64,000 nucleotides of DNA, from NCBI RefSeq assembly GCF_014647635.1, contig NZ_BMPO01000004.1, positions 434,001 through 498,000 of the forward strand, read 5' to 3'. The translations under genes were made by a program, and so were the position numbers. Shown piece by piece: positions 53,991-62,030 of this stretch; the stretch's first letter is position 1; every line of letters begins with the position of its first letter. Source of the stretch: Pseudomonas matsuisoli (GTDB taxonomy: Bacteria; Pseudomonadota; Gammaproteobacteria; Pseudomonadales; Pseudomonadaceae). Under the pieces are notes generated by a model. The model was not told the DNA's origin, did not search any database, and saw only the letters and a program-made list of their open reading frames with translations.

Positions 53991-54464
53991 TCAGCGCTTT
54001 GCCCCACGTTGTGCCGCAAGCGAGCTGAGCACCGTCTCCAGCGCCTCGGGCGACAACATCCCGCGCAGCGCTTTGTACAGGGCGCGTGTCTCCAGCAGGT
54101 TCCAGACCCTCAGCATCGTTTCCAGCGCATCCAGCGGCTTGCTGATGAAGTCCTTGGCGCCTAGGGAAAGCGCGCGCAGGCGAGTGTCGCGCGTGACGTC
54201 GGCGGTGAGCACGAGAATGGGGACGTAGTCGTTGCTTGGAATCCGTCGATTGAACTGCTCGAGCACGGCGAAGCCGTCGAACGCGGGCATGTGCAGGTCA
54301 AGTATCACGAGGTCCGGTTCGAAGCTGTTGTAGAGCTCGAGCGCCTTGGTCGGCTGCGTACTGCTAAGTACGTTGCTCAGGCCTTCGCGCGCGAGGAGCT
54401 GTTCCATCAATTCGAGGTTGGGACGCTGGTCATCGATGATGAGGATGCGGAAGTCTTCGTTCAT
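53991..54464 (-). CDS. Response regulator receiver protein (stand-alone REC)
   Basis: A 157-residue protein with one receiver domain: acidic Asp11-Asp12, phosphoacceptor Asp56 in VILDLHMPAFDG, the T/K signature in VLTADVT and DFISKPLD. The 30 residues after it are helical, without a DNA-binding or enzyme domain. It is the last gene of the cassette and overlaps the hybrid kinase gene by 4 bp, so it probably receives phosphate from that kinase and acts through protein contacts. Confidence 0.9.
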   Translation of the reverse strand: MNEDFRILIIDDQRPNLELMEQLLAREGLSNVLSSTQPTKALELYNSFEPDLVILDLHMPAFDGFAVLEQFNRRIPSNDYVPILVLTADVTRDTRLRALSLGAKDFISKPLDALETMLRVWNLLETRALYKALRGMLSPEALETVLSSLAAQRGAKR

Positions 54465-56785
54465 GCAGGCTCCGGCAAATGCTGGTCAAGTAGCGCCAGG
54501 AAGGTCGGGATGTGGATTGGCTTGGTGAGAACTGCCGTTGCGCCTGCATCCCGTAAGGCGCGCTCACCGCTGGCGCTGGCGTCAGCGGTGATCATCAACA
54601 CCGGTATTGTGCGGGTTGCGGGGTCTTCCTTCAGGCGTTCGAGCACCTGGACGCCAGCAATATCCGGTAGATGCACGTCGAGCAAGATGGCCTGGGGCAG
54701 GTGCTTGCGTGCCAGATCGAGCCCCAGCTGGCCTTGCATGCTGGATAGCAGGGTGATGCTGGCACGGCGCTGCATGAGTGTTTCGATCAGTGCAAGGCTC
54801 GCGAGATTGTCCTCGATGCACAGCACCTTGTGGATCGGCCCAGGGGTAGGGGATAGGCGGTCGAGGTTGGGGGAGGGCAGGGACCACGGGCGGGCGTCGA
54901 GGGCTGCCGGCTCTACAGGTGTGAAGGGCAGCATGAACACGAAGCGGCTGCCCTCGCCGAGGGTGCTAATCACCTCGAGCCTGCCCTCCATCGCCTGCAA
55001 AAGATTGCGGCTGAGCGCAAGGCCGAGCCCGGTGCCTTCGATATGTGGGTCCGCACCAAGACGTTCGAAGGGCTTGAACAGCTGTTCGATGTTTTCCGCT
55101 GAAATCCCCTGGCCCGTATCGCTTACCGTGATCGCCATGTCCGGGCCGGCCTGTTCGACCTCCATGCATACGCGTCCATGCGACCGGTTGTATTTCACGG
55201 CGTTGGACAGCAGGTTCAGCAACACCTGGATCAATCGCTGCCGGTCCGCACAGACGCCCGTGCCAGCGGCGATGACCGGCAACGGCTCAAGCGTGACATC
55301 CGCCTCATTCGCCAGCGGCGAGATGAGCGTCATCGCTTCTTGGAGTACGCCTCGCAGTTCGATGGCCTCGAGCGATAACGGCAGGCGTCCGGCCTCGATG
55401 CGCGCGATGTCCAACACTTCGTTGATCAGTGTGAGCAAGTGCTCGCCCGCGCGCAGGATATGCGTGACCTGCGGGCGAGGAGATTCGAGGTCGAGCAGTT
55501 GCGCGAAGCCGAGAATCGCATTGAGCGGTGTACGCAGCTCATGACTCATGCGGGACAGGAACTCGCTTTTCGCCTGGCTGGCGTTCTCCGCCTCTTCGCG
55601 TGCGGCGCGGAGTTCGATGTCCGCAGCCCGACGCTCGGTGATGTCCCGGGTGATCTTGGAGAAGCCCCGCAGCGTGCCGGTCGCGTCGTATTGGGCGGTA
55701 ATGACGACGTTGGCCCAGAATCGCGAGCCGTCACGCCGTTGTCGCCAGCCTTCTTCTTCGTAGCGCCCCATGCGGGCGGCCAATTGCAGCGCACGTCGTG
55801 GGTGCTCTGGGCATTCTTCGGGAGGGTAGAACAAGGCGAAATTGCGACCGACGATCTCGGCTTCGCGGTAACCCTTGATGCGCTCGGCACCTGCGTTCCA
55901 GCTGGTGACCCGGCCTTCGGGGTCGAGGGCGAAGATGCCATAGTCGCGGACGCCTTCGATGATGAGGCGTAGGCGCTCTTCGTTGTCCCGCAGGGCGCGC
56001 TCACGCTGGGCCAGCAACTGACTGGCCTCTTCAAGGCTGGTGCCGAGCCGACCAATCTCGTCACGGCCTTGATGGCGAGGGTCGAGCGGTTTCCCCGAGG
56101 CCAGCTGGCGCGCGGAGTGCTGCACCTGCTGGACACGGCTGACGATCCCGCGCGAGAGCAGTAATACCGCCACGATGGCTCCGATCAGTCCGCAACAGGC
56201 GGCCAGGACGGTCGCGAACAATAGATGCTGCCGGGTTGCCGCAGCCTGCGCTGTTCGTTCCGCCAGCAACGCGTCTTCACGGACACGCATTTCGCCGATC
56301 GCCAGACGCAGACTGTCGAGCATTTGCTTGTTCTCGACGAGGACGTCGGTCAGCTCTGCCGCATCCTCGCGCATGTCGCCTTGACTGAGAATTTCCAAAC
56401 CCGCCAGCTTGCCCGCGATGAGGGGCCGGATGCGATCGAGGTGAGCACGCACTTCGGCGTCCCGAATATTCGCGTCCAGGCGATTCAAGGCCGCTTCGAT
56501 CCGTGGGATCGCAGCCAGGTAGCTCGGCAGGAAGTCCCGACGCCGGGTCAGCAGGTAGCCACGTACGCTGGCAGCGCCTTCCGCCAGTGAGGTCTGTACC
56601 GCCTGGATATCACCCTGAACTTGCAGTACACGCCGGACATCCGCCTCGGCGCGAGCGCTCTGTCGCTCGGTGGTGTAGATCAAGACGAGGGAGAGCAGCA
56701 GAATCACCAGCGGCAGGGAGATGACCACCAGCGCTTTCCCACGTAGCGGTAAATCGGCCCAGCGTCCTTGAATCCGACGTTTCAT
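54461..56785 (-). CDS. Hybrid sensor histidine kinase (CHASE3-HAMP-PAS-HisKA-HATPase-REC)
   Basis: A 774-residue inner-membrane kinase. TM1 is at about 18-38, then a CHASE3-like periplasmic helical domain (about 40-185: AEGAASVRGYLLTRRRDFL) and TM2 at about 187-210. A HAMP, a PAS domain (about 265-390, RLIIEGVRDYGIFALDPEGRVTSWNAGAERIKGY) and HisKA with His415 in SRMSHELRTPLNAILGF follow. HATPase_c has NLLSNAVKYNR, DTGQGI and GTGLGLALS. A C-terminal receiver has Asp703 in AILLDVHLPD. It overlaps both neighbouring genes by ATGA, so it is made together with them. The stimulus is unknown. Confidence 0.94.
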   Translation of the reverse strand: MKRRIQGRWADLPLRGKALVVISLPLVILLLSLVLIYTTERQSARAEADVRRVLQVQGDIQAVQTSLAEGAASVRGYLLTRRRDFLPSYLAAIPRIEAALNRLDANIRDAEVRAHLDRIRPLIAGKLAGLEILSQGDMREDAAELTDVLVENKQMLDSLRLAIGEMRVREDALLAERTAQAAATRQHLLFATVLAACCGLIGAIVAVLLLSRGIVSRVQQVQHSARQLASGKPLDPRHQGRDEIGRLGTSLEEASQLLAQRERALRDNEERLRLIIEGVRDYGIFALDPEGRVTSWNAGAERIKGYREAEIVGRNFALFYPPEECPEHPRRALQLAARMGRYEEEGWRQRRDGSRFWANVVITAQYDATGTLRGFSKITRDITERRAADIELRAAREEAENASQAKSEFLSRMSHELRTPLNAILGFAQLLDLESPRPQVTHILRAGEHLLTLINEVLDIARIEAGRLPLSLEAIELRGVLQEAMTLISPLANEADVTLEPLPVIAAGTGVCADRQRLIQVLLNLLSNAVKYNRSHGRVCMEVEQAGPDMAITVSDTGQGISAENIEQLFKPFERLGADPHIEGTGLGLALSRNLLQAMEGRLEVISTLGEGSRFVFMLPFTPVEPAALDARPWSLPSPNLDRLSPTPGPIHKVLCIEDNLASLALIETLMQRRASITLLSSMQGQLGLDLARKHLPQAILLDVHLPDIAGVQVLERLKEDPATRTIPVLMITADASASGERALRDAGATAVLTKPIHIPTFLALLDQHLPEPA

Positions 56786-57459
56786 GAGCGTAAGTCCGAC
56801 CAGTCTCCGTCAGGTTGTGCGACCAGTCCGAGGGCGATCCCGCGCACGGCGGCCTGTGTACGATCCGCTACACCGAGCTTGCCGATCAGTCGCTCGACGT
56901 GCGCCTTCACGGTGCCCGCGGCGATGCCGAGCTTTTCCCCGATTTCGCGATTACTGAAACCGCCCGCCACGAGGCCAAGCACCTGGCGCTCGCGTTTGGT
57001 CAATGCATCGCTCGGCGTAGCACCGCTGGCGGTACGCTCGGCAATCCGTCGCAGCAGTCGCGCGCTGACGGCGCTGTTGAGCGCCTCCTCACCCGCGGCA
57101 ACACGGCGTAGTGCCTGGATGACTTCCTCACGCGTGGCATCTTTCAGCAAATAGCCGACGGCGCCCGCCGCGATCGCGGCTTCGAGGTGTTCGGGGCTGT
57201 CGTACATGGTGAACATGACGGTCTTGAGCGCAGGCATGCGCTGCTGTAGCAAACGCGCAACGCCCAGCCCATTCATGCCCGGCATGCGGATGTCGATGAT
57301 GGCGATATCCGGTTGCAGCGTTTCGCACAATGCGAGCGCGGTTTCCCCATCCGGGGCCTGGCCGACGACATCGAACTCGGTGCACCCCGCAAGCATCGCG
57401 ACAAAGCCCGCGCGTGTGACCTCATGATCATCGGCAAGAATCAACCGAAGGGGCGTCAT
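56782..57459 (-). CDS. NarL/FixJ family response regulator
   Basis: A 225-residue regulator: receiver domain with Asp10-Asp11 and phosphoacceptor Asp56 (IAIIDIRMPGMNG), then a LuxR-type helix-turn-helix (about 150-215, LTKRERQVLGLVAGGFSNREIGEKLGIAAGTVKAHVERLIGKLGV). It overlaps its likely kinase gene (upstream) and the hybrid kinase gene (downstream) by 4 bp each. Confidence 0.94.
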   Translation of the reverse strand: MTPLRLILADDHEVTRAGFVAMLAGCTEFDVVGQAPDGETALALCETLQPDIAIIDIRMPGMNGLGVARLLQQRMPALKTVMFTMYDSPEHLEAAIAAGAVGYLLKDATREEVIQALRRVAAGEEALNSAVSARLLRRIAERTASGATPSDALTKRERQVLGLVAGGFSNREIGEKLGIAAGTVKAHVERLIGKLGVADRTQAAVRGIALGLVAQPDGDWSDLRS

Positions 57460-58625
57460 GTGAAGGCTCCTGTAGCCGGAAGGCTCGCGATCAGCCGGGT
57501 TCCGGCACCCGCTCGGCTGGTGCAGGCGACTTCACCGCCGAGCAAGCTTGCACGTTCCTGCATGGCGACCAACCCAAGATGGTGTCCTCCGTCGGCGTGC
57601 AGAACCGGCTGGCAATCGAATCCGACGCCGTCGTCTTCCAATGCAAGGACGGCAGACGAAGGGCCAACATCCAGGCTGATGAGTACACGTGAGCAATGGG
57701 CGTGCTTGAGGATGTTGTTGATGGCTTCCTGGGCGATTCGGAACAAGGCGATTTCTCCGGGCGGGAAGAGTCGATCGTCACTGCGAATCTGCCAGCGAAC
57801 GTCGATGCCGACATCACGCAGGCGATCAGCTTCCCGGTCGATGGCCTGGCCGAGGCCGAAATCATCGAGCAACTGTGGTCGCAGGCCACCCATCGCGTCA
57901 CGGGTTTCACGTACGCAGCGGCGAGCCAAGTCGAGGATAGCGCCGAAATCCGCGACATCTTCTTCGGTCTGCCGAGAGTGGCGTGCGGCATATCCCTGCA
58001 AGCGTTGGTGAAGCCCGGCAAGCGTCTGCGCAAGTCCGTCGTGCAGGTCGTAGGCGACACGCCTGCGTTCCTCTTCCTGGGCCGTCAGTAACCGGTGCAC
58101 CAGCTCCGACATGGCCCTCTCCCGGGTGCGCAGGGCACCATGAAGACGATCATTTTCCAGTTGCGTTGCCAGAAGCGCCGCCAGCAAGCGGAGCGACTCG
58201 AGGTCTTCGGCATCGGGTGGATTGATCGGCTGGCTACTGGCGAGCATCAGGGCGCCGAGGGGCGTACCGTTGGCGCTCATCAGCGGGAGCTGCAACAGCA
58301 GTGGTACGCCGATCTCGGTGCGCGCGTCGCAGCGCACCTCGCGTGTTTCCTGATCGGTGGATTCCAGCCACTGGCGCGGGGCGAGGGCGCCTTTTGTCGT
58401 GACGATCCGCCAAGGCGCGTCGAAGCCAAGCAGCACTGCGCCCAGGTCCATCGCGCAAAACGCCGCCGCCCGCTGCAGAACACGTTCGCATTTGGCGTCT
58501 GGCGGCAGGGCGGCAAGCTCCCGCCCGGTATCGGTGAGCAGGCTAAGACGTGCAGCGCGGCTTTCCCATTGTCGGTATTGGTTACGCAGGGCGCGCGCAT
58601 TATCGGGCGTCGAGGGCGTAGGCAT
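57456..58625 (-). CDS. Soluble GAF-domain sensor histidine kinase (HisKA_3/NarX-type)
   Basis: A 389-residue kinase without TM segments. The GAF-like sensor is at about 25-160 (MDLGAVLLGFDAPWRIV...GVPLLLQLPLMSANGTPLGALMLAS), then HisKA_3 with His195 in RRVAYDLHDGLAQTLAGL. A HATPase_c with RIAQEAINNILKHAHCSRVLI, DDGVGFD and HHLGLVAMQERASLLGG follows. HisKA_3 kinases pair with NarL regulators, and the next gene encodes one, with a 4-bp overlap. It is the first gene of the cassette and senses something in the cytoplasm. Confidence 0.93.
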   Translation of the reverse strand: MPTPSTPDNARALRNQYRQWESRAARLSLLTDTGRELAALPPDAKCERVLQRAAAFCAMDLGAVLLGFDAPWRIVTTKGALAPRQWLESTDQETREVRCDARTEIGVPLLLQLPLMSANGTPLGALMLASSQPINPPDAEDLESLRLLAALLATQLENDRLHGALRTRERAMSELVHRLLTAQEEERRRVAYDLHDGLAQTLAGLHQRLQGYAARHSRQTEEDVADFGAILDLARRCVRETRDAMGGLRPQLLDDFGLGQAIDREADRLRDVGIDVRWQIRSDDRLFPPGEIALFRIAQEAINNILKHAHCSRVLISLDVGPSSAVLALEDDGVGFDCQPVLHADGGHHLGLVAMQERASLLGGEVACTSRAGAGTRLIASLPATGAFT

Positions 58626-58787
58626 CGTTCACTTCGGTATGCAGAGGTTTAACCTCATTAAAGCGGGTTGTAACCGTGGCGCCCTATCTGCCGATCGGCA
58701 TAGTCCGGTATCGCCAGGTGGCCGATGGCGGCATTCTCGAGCGTTGGCAAAGTGACGTCGTCTCCACTTGCCTTGAAGGTCATCCCT

Positions 58788-59315
58788 ATGAAAAAGCACT
58801 CCATCGCGCTCGGTCTGTTGTTCGCCCTCGCCATGCCGCTGGCCTCGGCTGCCGAGCCTGTGACGCCCTTCGCCTACACGTCGGTCGTCACGGCACCCAC
58901 GGATGCCGCTGACAAGGAAATTGCCGGTCTGTTCGATCGCTGGAACCAGGCGCTGATAACGGGCGACGCGGCGAAGGTTACTGCGCTTTACAGTTCGAAT
59001 GCCGTGTTGCAGCCGACGGTTTCCAACCGGGTACGCGCGACTTCCGCTGACATACAGGACTACTTCGATCACTTCTTGGCACTGAAACCGTCTGGCGAGA
59101 TCAACTATCGCGAGATTCGCCATCTGGGCCCGGACACCGCCTTGGACAGCGGCGTTTACTCCTTCCATGTCACCGATGCCGCAGGCAAATCCAGTACCGT
59201 GCAGGCGCGTTACACCTTCCTCTATTCGAAGGTCGATGGTCAGTGGCGAATCCTGAATCACCATTCCTCTGCGATGCCTGAAATCCTACCGGCCCAAGTC
59301 GCCAGCCGTCAGTAG
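58788..59315 (+). CDS. Secreted SgcJ/EcaC (DUF4440, SnoaL-like) family protein
   Basis: A 175-residue protein with signal peptide MKKHSIALGLLFALAMPLASA. A SnoaL/NTF2-like fold follows: DKEIAGLFDRWNQALITGDAAKVTALYSSNAVLQPTVSNRVRA, then IQDYFDHFLALKPSGEINYREIRHLGPDTALDSGVYSF, and RYTFLYSKVDGQWRILNHHSSAMPE. Family members include periplasmic proteins resembling the CaMKII association domain; enzyme activity is not established. GAAGG lies 9 bp before the ATG. It overlaps the convergent MFS gene by 7 bp. Confidence 0.87.
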   Translation: MKKHSIALGLLFALAMPLASAAEPVTPFAYTSVVTAPTDAADKEIAGLFDRWNQALITGDAAKVTALYSSNAVLQPTVSNRVRATSADIQDYFDHFLALKPSGEINYREIRHLGPDTALDSGVYSFHVTDAAGKSSTVQARYTFLYSKVDGQWRILNHHSSAMPEILPAQVASRQ

Positions 59316-60553
59316 GTTAACCGGCCGTGCGGCTTCAGCCAGAAGCCGCCCATGGCCAGTAAGAGCATGCCGCTGGCGGCGTAGAGCAGCGTGAAGCCGC
59401 CCGTCACGTTCAGCATGAGGTAGGCGAGGATCGGACCACTTGCGGCCCCGAGGTCTTGGGCGATCGAGTAGCGTGTCATGAAACCGATCGCGCCGACCCG
59501 CCGGGCGGTGTCCGCAGCGCTGGCATCGGCGATCGTCGTCAGGGCCGTCGAGGCGAGCAGCAATACCAGCGTGCAAACAAGCCACGCCGCGAGCGGCAGT
59601 CCGACGGCCATTGGGACGAAGCCCACCGCGCCAATCGACAGGGCGCCTAGCAGGTAAGGGCGCCGCCCGCGTGGGCCGTCGGACCAATGCCCGAAACGAC
59701 TTCCCAGCCACGGCTCCCAACTCCAGCGCAACGCTTGCAAGGCACCCGATAGTGCTGTCGCGCCGATCACGAAGCCGAACAGATCCAGCGAGGTGCCGAA
59801 TTGGTCTTCAATGAGCGCGCTGAAGGTAGAGGCGAATACGCCTTGAATCAGCATTGCGATGCCCAGGCCGGTAAGGATGACTGGCCACTCCCGGTTTGGT
59901 GTGTCTTGTAGCCGTGCTTCTTGGGTTGCTTCTGAGGGCGGTTCATCGTGACTGGGCGGTAACGTGAAACCGAGCAGGATCAATGGAACGCCCAGTAGCG
60001 ACAGCACGCCAAATGTCCAAGCCAGCGCGGGCAGGCCCCAGACGGCAACGAACACACCGCCGAGTAGCATGCCGGCCAGGCTGCCAAGGCGGTAGAGACC
60101 GTTGTAGAGCCCCATGATCCGGCCGCGTTCGTTCTCCGCTGCGCAGCGCACCACTGCCGCGAGGCCGCCAATGCGAAACAGCGACCACGCCATGCCCCAC
60201 AGCGCACGGAGCACTAGCCAGACGACGAAAGTATCGGCGAAACCGTAGCCGATGGTGCTAATGGCTCCCAGTAAAATCGCGGCGAGCAGACCCGTGCGCA
60301 GGCTGATGCGGCGGTAGAGGTAGCCAATCAGAGGGTTGATGGGCAAGCGCACGAAGCGATTGACAGCAAGCAGCGCACCGACCTGCCAGAGCGACTCGAG
60401 TCCAGCTTCTTGCCAGTACACCGGCAGCGCGATGTAGAGCATCGAATCGCCCAGTAGGCTGAGCGCGGTCGCCAGGGCCACCACGATGACGGCCCGGTTG
60501 CGTTTGTTGTTCCGTGCTGCCTGCGTCAGGCTCTCAGGCTGAGAATTGGCCAA
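59309..60553 (-). CDS. MFS transporter
   Basis: A 414-residue protein with 12 TM segments and an MFS loop motif ([25 protein letters not shown]). A central linker (residues ~195-220) is charged. The substrate is unknown; the order MFS-HAD phosphatase-rppH-ptsP matches PA0334-PA0337 in P. aeruginosa. Its start overlaps the HAD gene stop by 28 bp, suggesting coupled translation. Confidence 0.9.
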   Translation of the reverse strand: MANSQPESLTQAARNNKRNRAVIVVALATALSLLGDSMLYIALPVYWQEAGLESLWQVGALLAVNRFVRLPINPLIGYLYRRISLRTGLLAAILLGAISTIGYGFADTFVVWLVLRALWGMAWSLFRIGGLAAVVRCAAENERGRIMGLYNGLYRLGSLAGMLLGGVFVAVWGLPALAWTFGVLSLLGVPLILLGFTLPPSHDEPPSEATQEARLQDTPNREWPVILTGLGIAMLIQGVFASTFSALIEDQFGTSLDLFGFVIGATALSGALQALRWSWEPWLGSRFGHWSDGPRGRRPYLLGALSIGAVGFVPMAVGLPLAAWLVCTLVLLLASTALTTIADASAADTARRVGAIGFMTRYSIAQDLGAASGPILAYLMLNVTGGFTLLYAASGMLLLAMGGFWLKPHGRLTY

Positions 60554-61179
60554 CCGCGTTTCTCCGCTTCCGCGCGCAGGGTGTCGTCAGGATCGACTGC
60601 GACTGGGTGGTCGACCTTTTCCAGCAGCGGCAGGTCGTTGCGCGAATCGCTATAGAAGTAGCTGCCCGCCAGGCTTGTCCCCGTCTCGCTCAACCAGCGC
60701 TCCAGGCGCGTGACCTTACCCTCCTTGAAGCAGGGCACGTCGGTCGTACGGCCGGTATACCTGCCGTCGGCCGTTTCGCATTCGGTTGCCAAAAGCGTAT
60801 CGATGCCCAGCCGCTTAGCGATCGGGCCGGTCACGAACCGGTTCGTCGCGGTAATGATCACCAACTGATCGCCCGCATCGCGGTGTTCAGCAATCAAGGC
60901 TTCGCCCTTGGCAAGAATGATCGGCTCGATGCATTCCCGCATGAATTGCAGATGCCACTCATCCAGCTGCGCCTGCGGATGCCGGCCCAGAATTTCGAGG
61001 CTGAAATTAAGGTAGGCCTGTATATCCAGCCGGCCTGCCAGATAGTCCTCGTAGAACTGATCGTTGCGCGCTTTGTAAGCGTCACCATCGAGAATGCCCC
61101 GCTCACACAGCCAGTCGCCCCAGGCATGGTCGCTGTCGCCGCCGAGGAGGGTATTGTCAAGATCGAAAAGAGCCAGGGC
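60526..61179 (-). CDS. HAD superfamily (subfamily IB, SerB-like) phosphatase
   Basis: A 217-residue hydrolase. Motif I is [12 protein letters not shown] with the nucleophile Asp7 and acid Asp9. Motif II is IITATNRFV, and motif III/IV is [24 protein letters not shown]. Its helical cap resembles IB phosphatases such as phosphoserine phosphatase and CicA. The substrate is unknown. A GTG start was chosen because GGAG lies 9 bp before it and the protein then begins [11 protein letters not shown] like its homologs; an ATG six codons upstream (61197) has no ribosome-binding site. Confidence 0.87.
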   Translation of the reverse strand, partial: ALALFDLDNTLLGGDSDHAWGDWLCERGILDGDAYKARNDQFYEDYLAGRLDIQAYLNFSLEILGRHPQAQLDEWHLQFMRECIEPIILAKGEALIAEHRDAGDQLVIITATNRFVTGPIAKRLGIDTLLATECETADGRYTGRTTDVPCFKEGKVTRLERWLSETGTSLAGSYFYSDSRNDLPLLEKVDHPVAVDPDDTLRAEAEKRGWPILSLRA

Positions 61180-61541
61180 CACGTGTGAGCGCTCCATGAA
61201 TGCGGTAGGTGGAACGGCGCGGCAGCGCCGTAAATCCGCTAGCCTAGCGACTTTTATCGAAGCTGCCCATGGTCCCGGCGAGCGGGTTTGCCGGTTTCGC
61301 GACCTTTATGGAACAATGCCGAGGCATGCGTTTGTTAGGGTCTGGTGACGGTTTGTCGCGAGCCGCGTTGCCGAGAGGGACGGTCCTCGGGGATGTCGAA
61401 TGGAGGGGATGACCAAATGGCCAGCCAGGCTGTCTGGATCACGCCTTGTTCTGTCTCGTCAGCCAAGGTCGTTTCCCGCGTAACCTACAGGCCCTAGCGC
61501 GGCCACGAACGAAACATCAACAGATCTTTAGGGGGAGCGCC
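61180..61541. other. Divergent intergenic region between the HAD and rppH genes
   Basis: About 360 bp with no convincing gene. A small hairpin ACGGCGC-GGCA-GCGCCGT lies at 61214-61231. The region must carry the promoters of both divergent units, but no clear sigma-70 pair stands out. Confidence 0.45.
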
Positions 61542-62021
61542 GTGATTGATCCTGATGGTTTTCGTCCCAACGTCGGCATCATCCTTGCCAACGATGCTGG
61601 ACAGGTGATGTGGGCGCGGCGTATCAATCAGGACGCCTGGCAGTTTCCGCAAGGCGGCATCCATGATCGCGAATCCCCCGAAGAGGCGCTGTATCGCGAA
61701 TTGAATGAAGAAGTAGGTTTGGAGGAGCGGGATGTCCGCATCCTCGCCTGCACGCGCGGATGGCTTCGTTATCGCCTTCCGCAGCGACTGGTCAGGACGC
61801 ACAGCCAACCGCTGTGCATCGGCCAAAAACAAAAGTGGTTTCTGCTCAAGCTGACGGGTGACGAGCAACGCGTCCGGATGGATCTGACCGGCAAGCCCGA
61901 ATTCGATGGCTGGCGTTGGGTCAGTTATTGGTACCCGCTGGGGCAGGTGGTGACATTCAAGCGCGAGGTTTATCGCCGCGCACTCAAGGAACTGGCCCCG
62001 CGCCTCCCTGTTGGGAACTGA
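61542..62021 (+). CDS. rppH: RNA pyrophosphohydrolase (Nudix)
   Basis: A 159-residue Nudix enzyme that removes pyrophosphate from mRNA 5' ends and so starts decay. The start is GTG with GGGGGAG upstream, giving [15 protein letters not shown]. The Nudix box G-x5-E-x7-REL-x-EE-x-GL spans residues 38-60, in agreement with the consensus. WQFPQGGI and [26 protein letters not shown] are RppH-specific. The ptsP gene starts 9 bp after its stop, the conserved gammaproteobacterial pair. Confidence 0.96.
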   Translation: MIDPDGFRPNVGIILANDAGQVMWARRINQDAWQFPQGGIHDRESPEEALYRELNEEVGLEERDVRILACTRGWLRYRLPQRLVRTHSQPLCIGQKQKWFLLKLTGDEQRVRMDLTGKPEFDGWRWVSYWYPLGQVVTFKREVYRRALKELAPRLPVGN

Positions 62022-62030
62022 GACCCGAGC

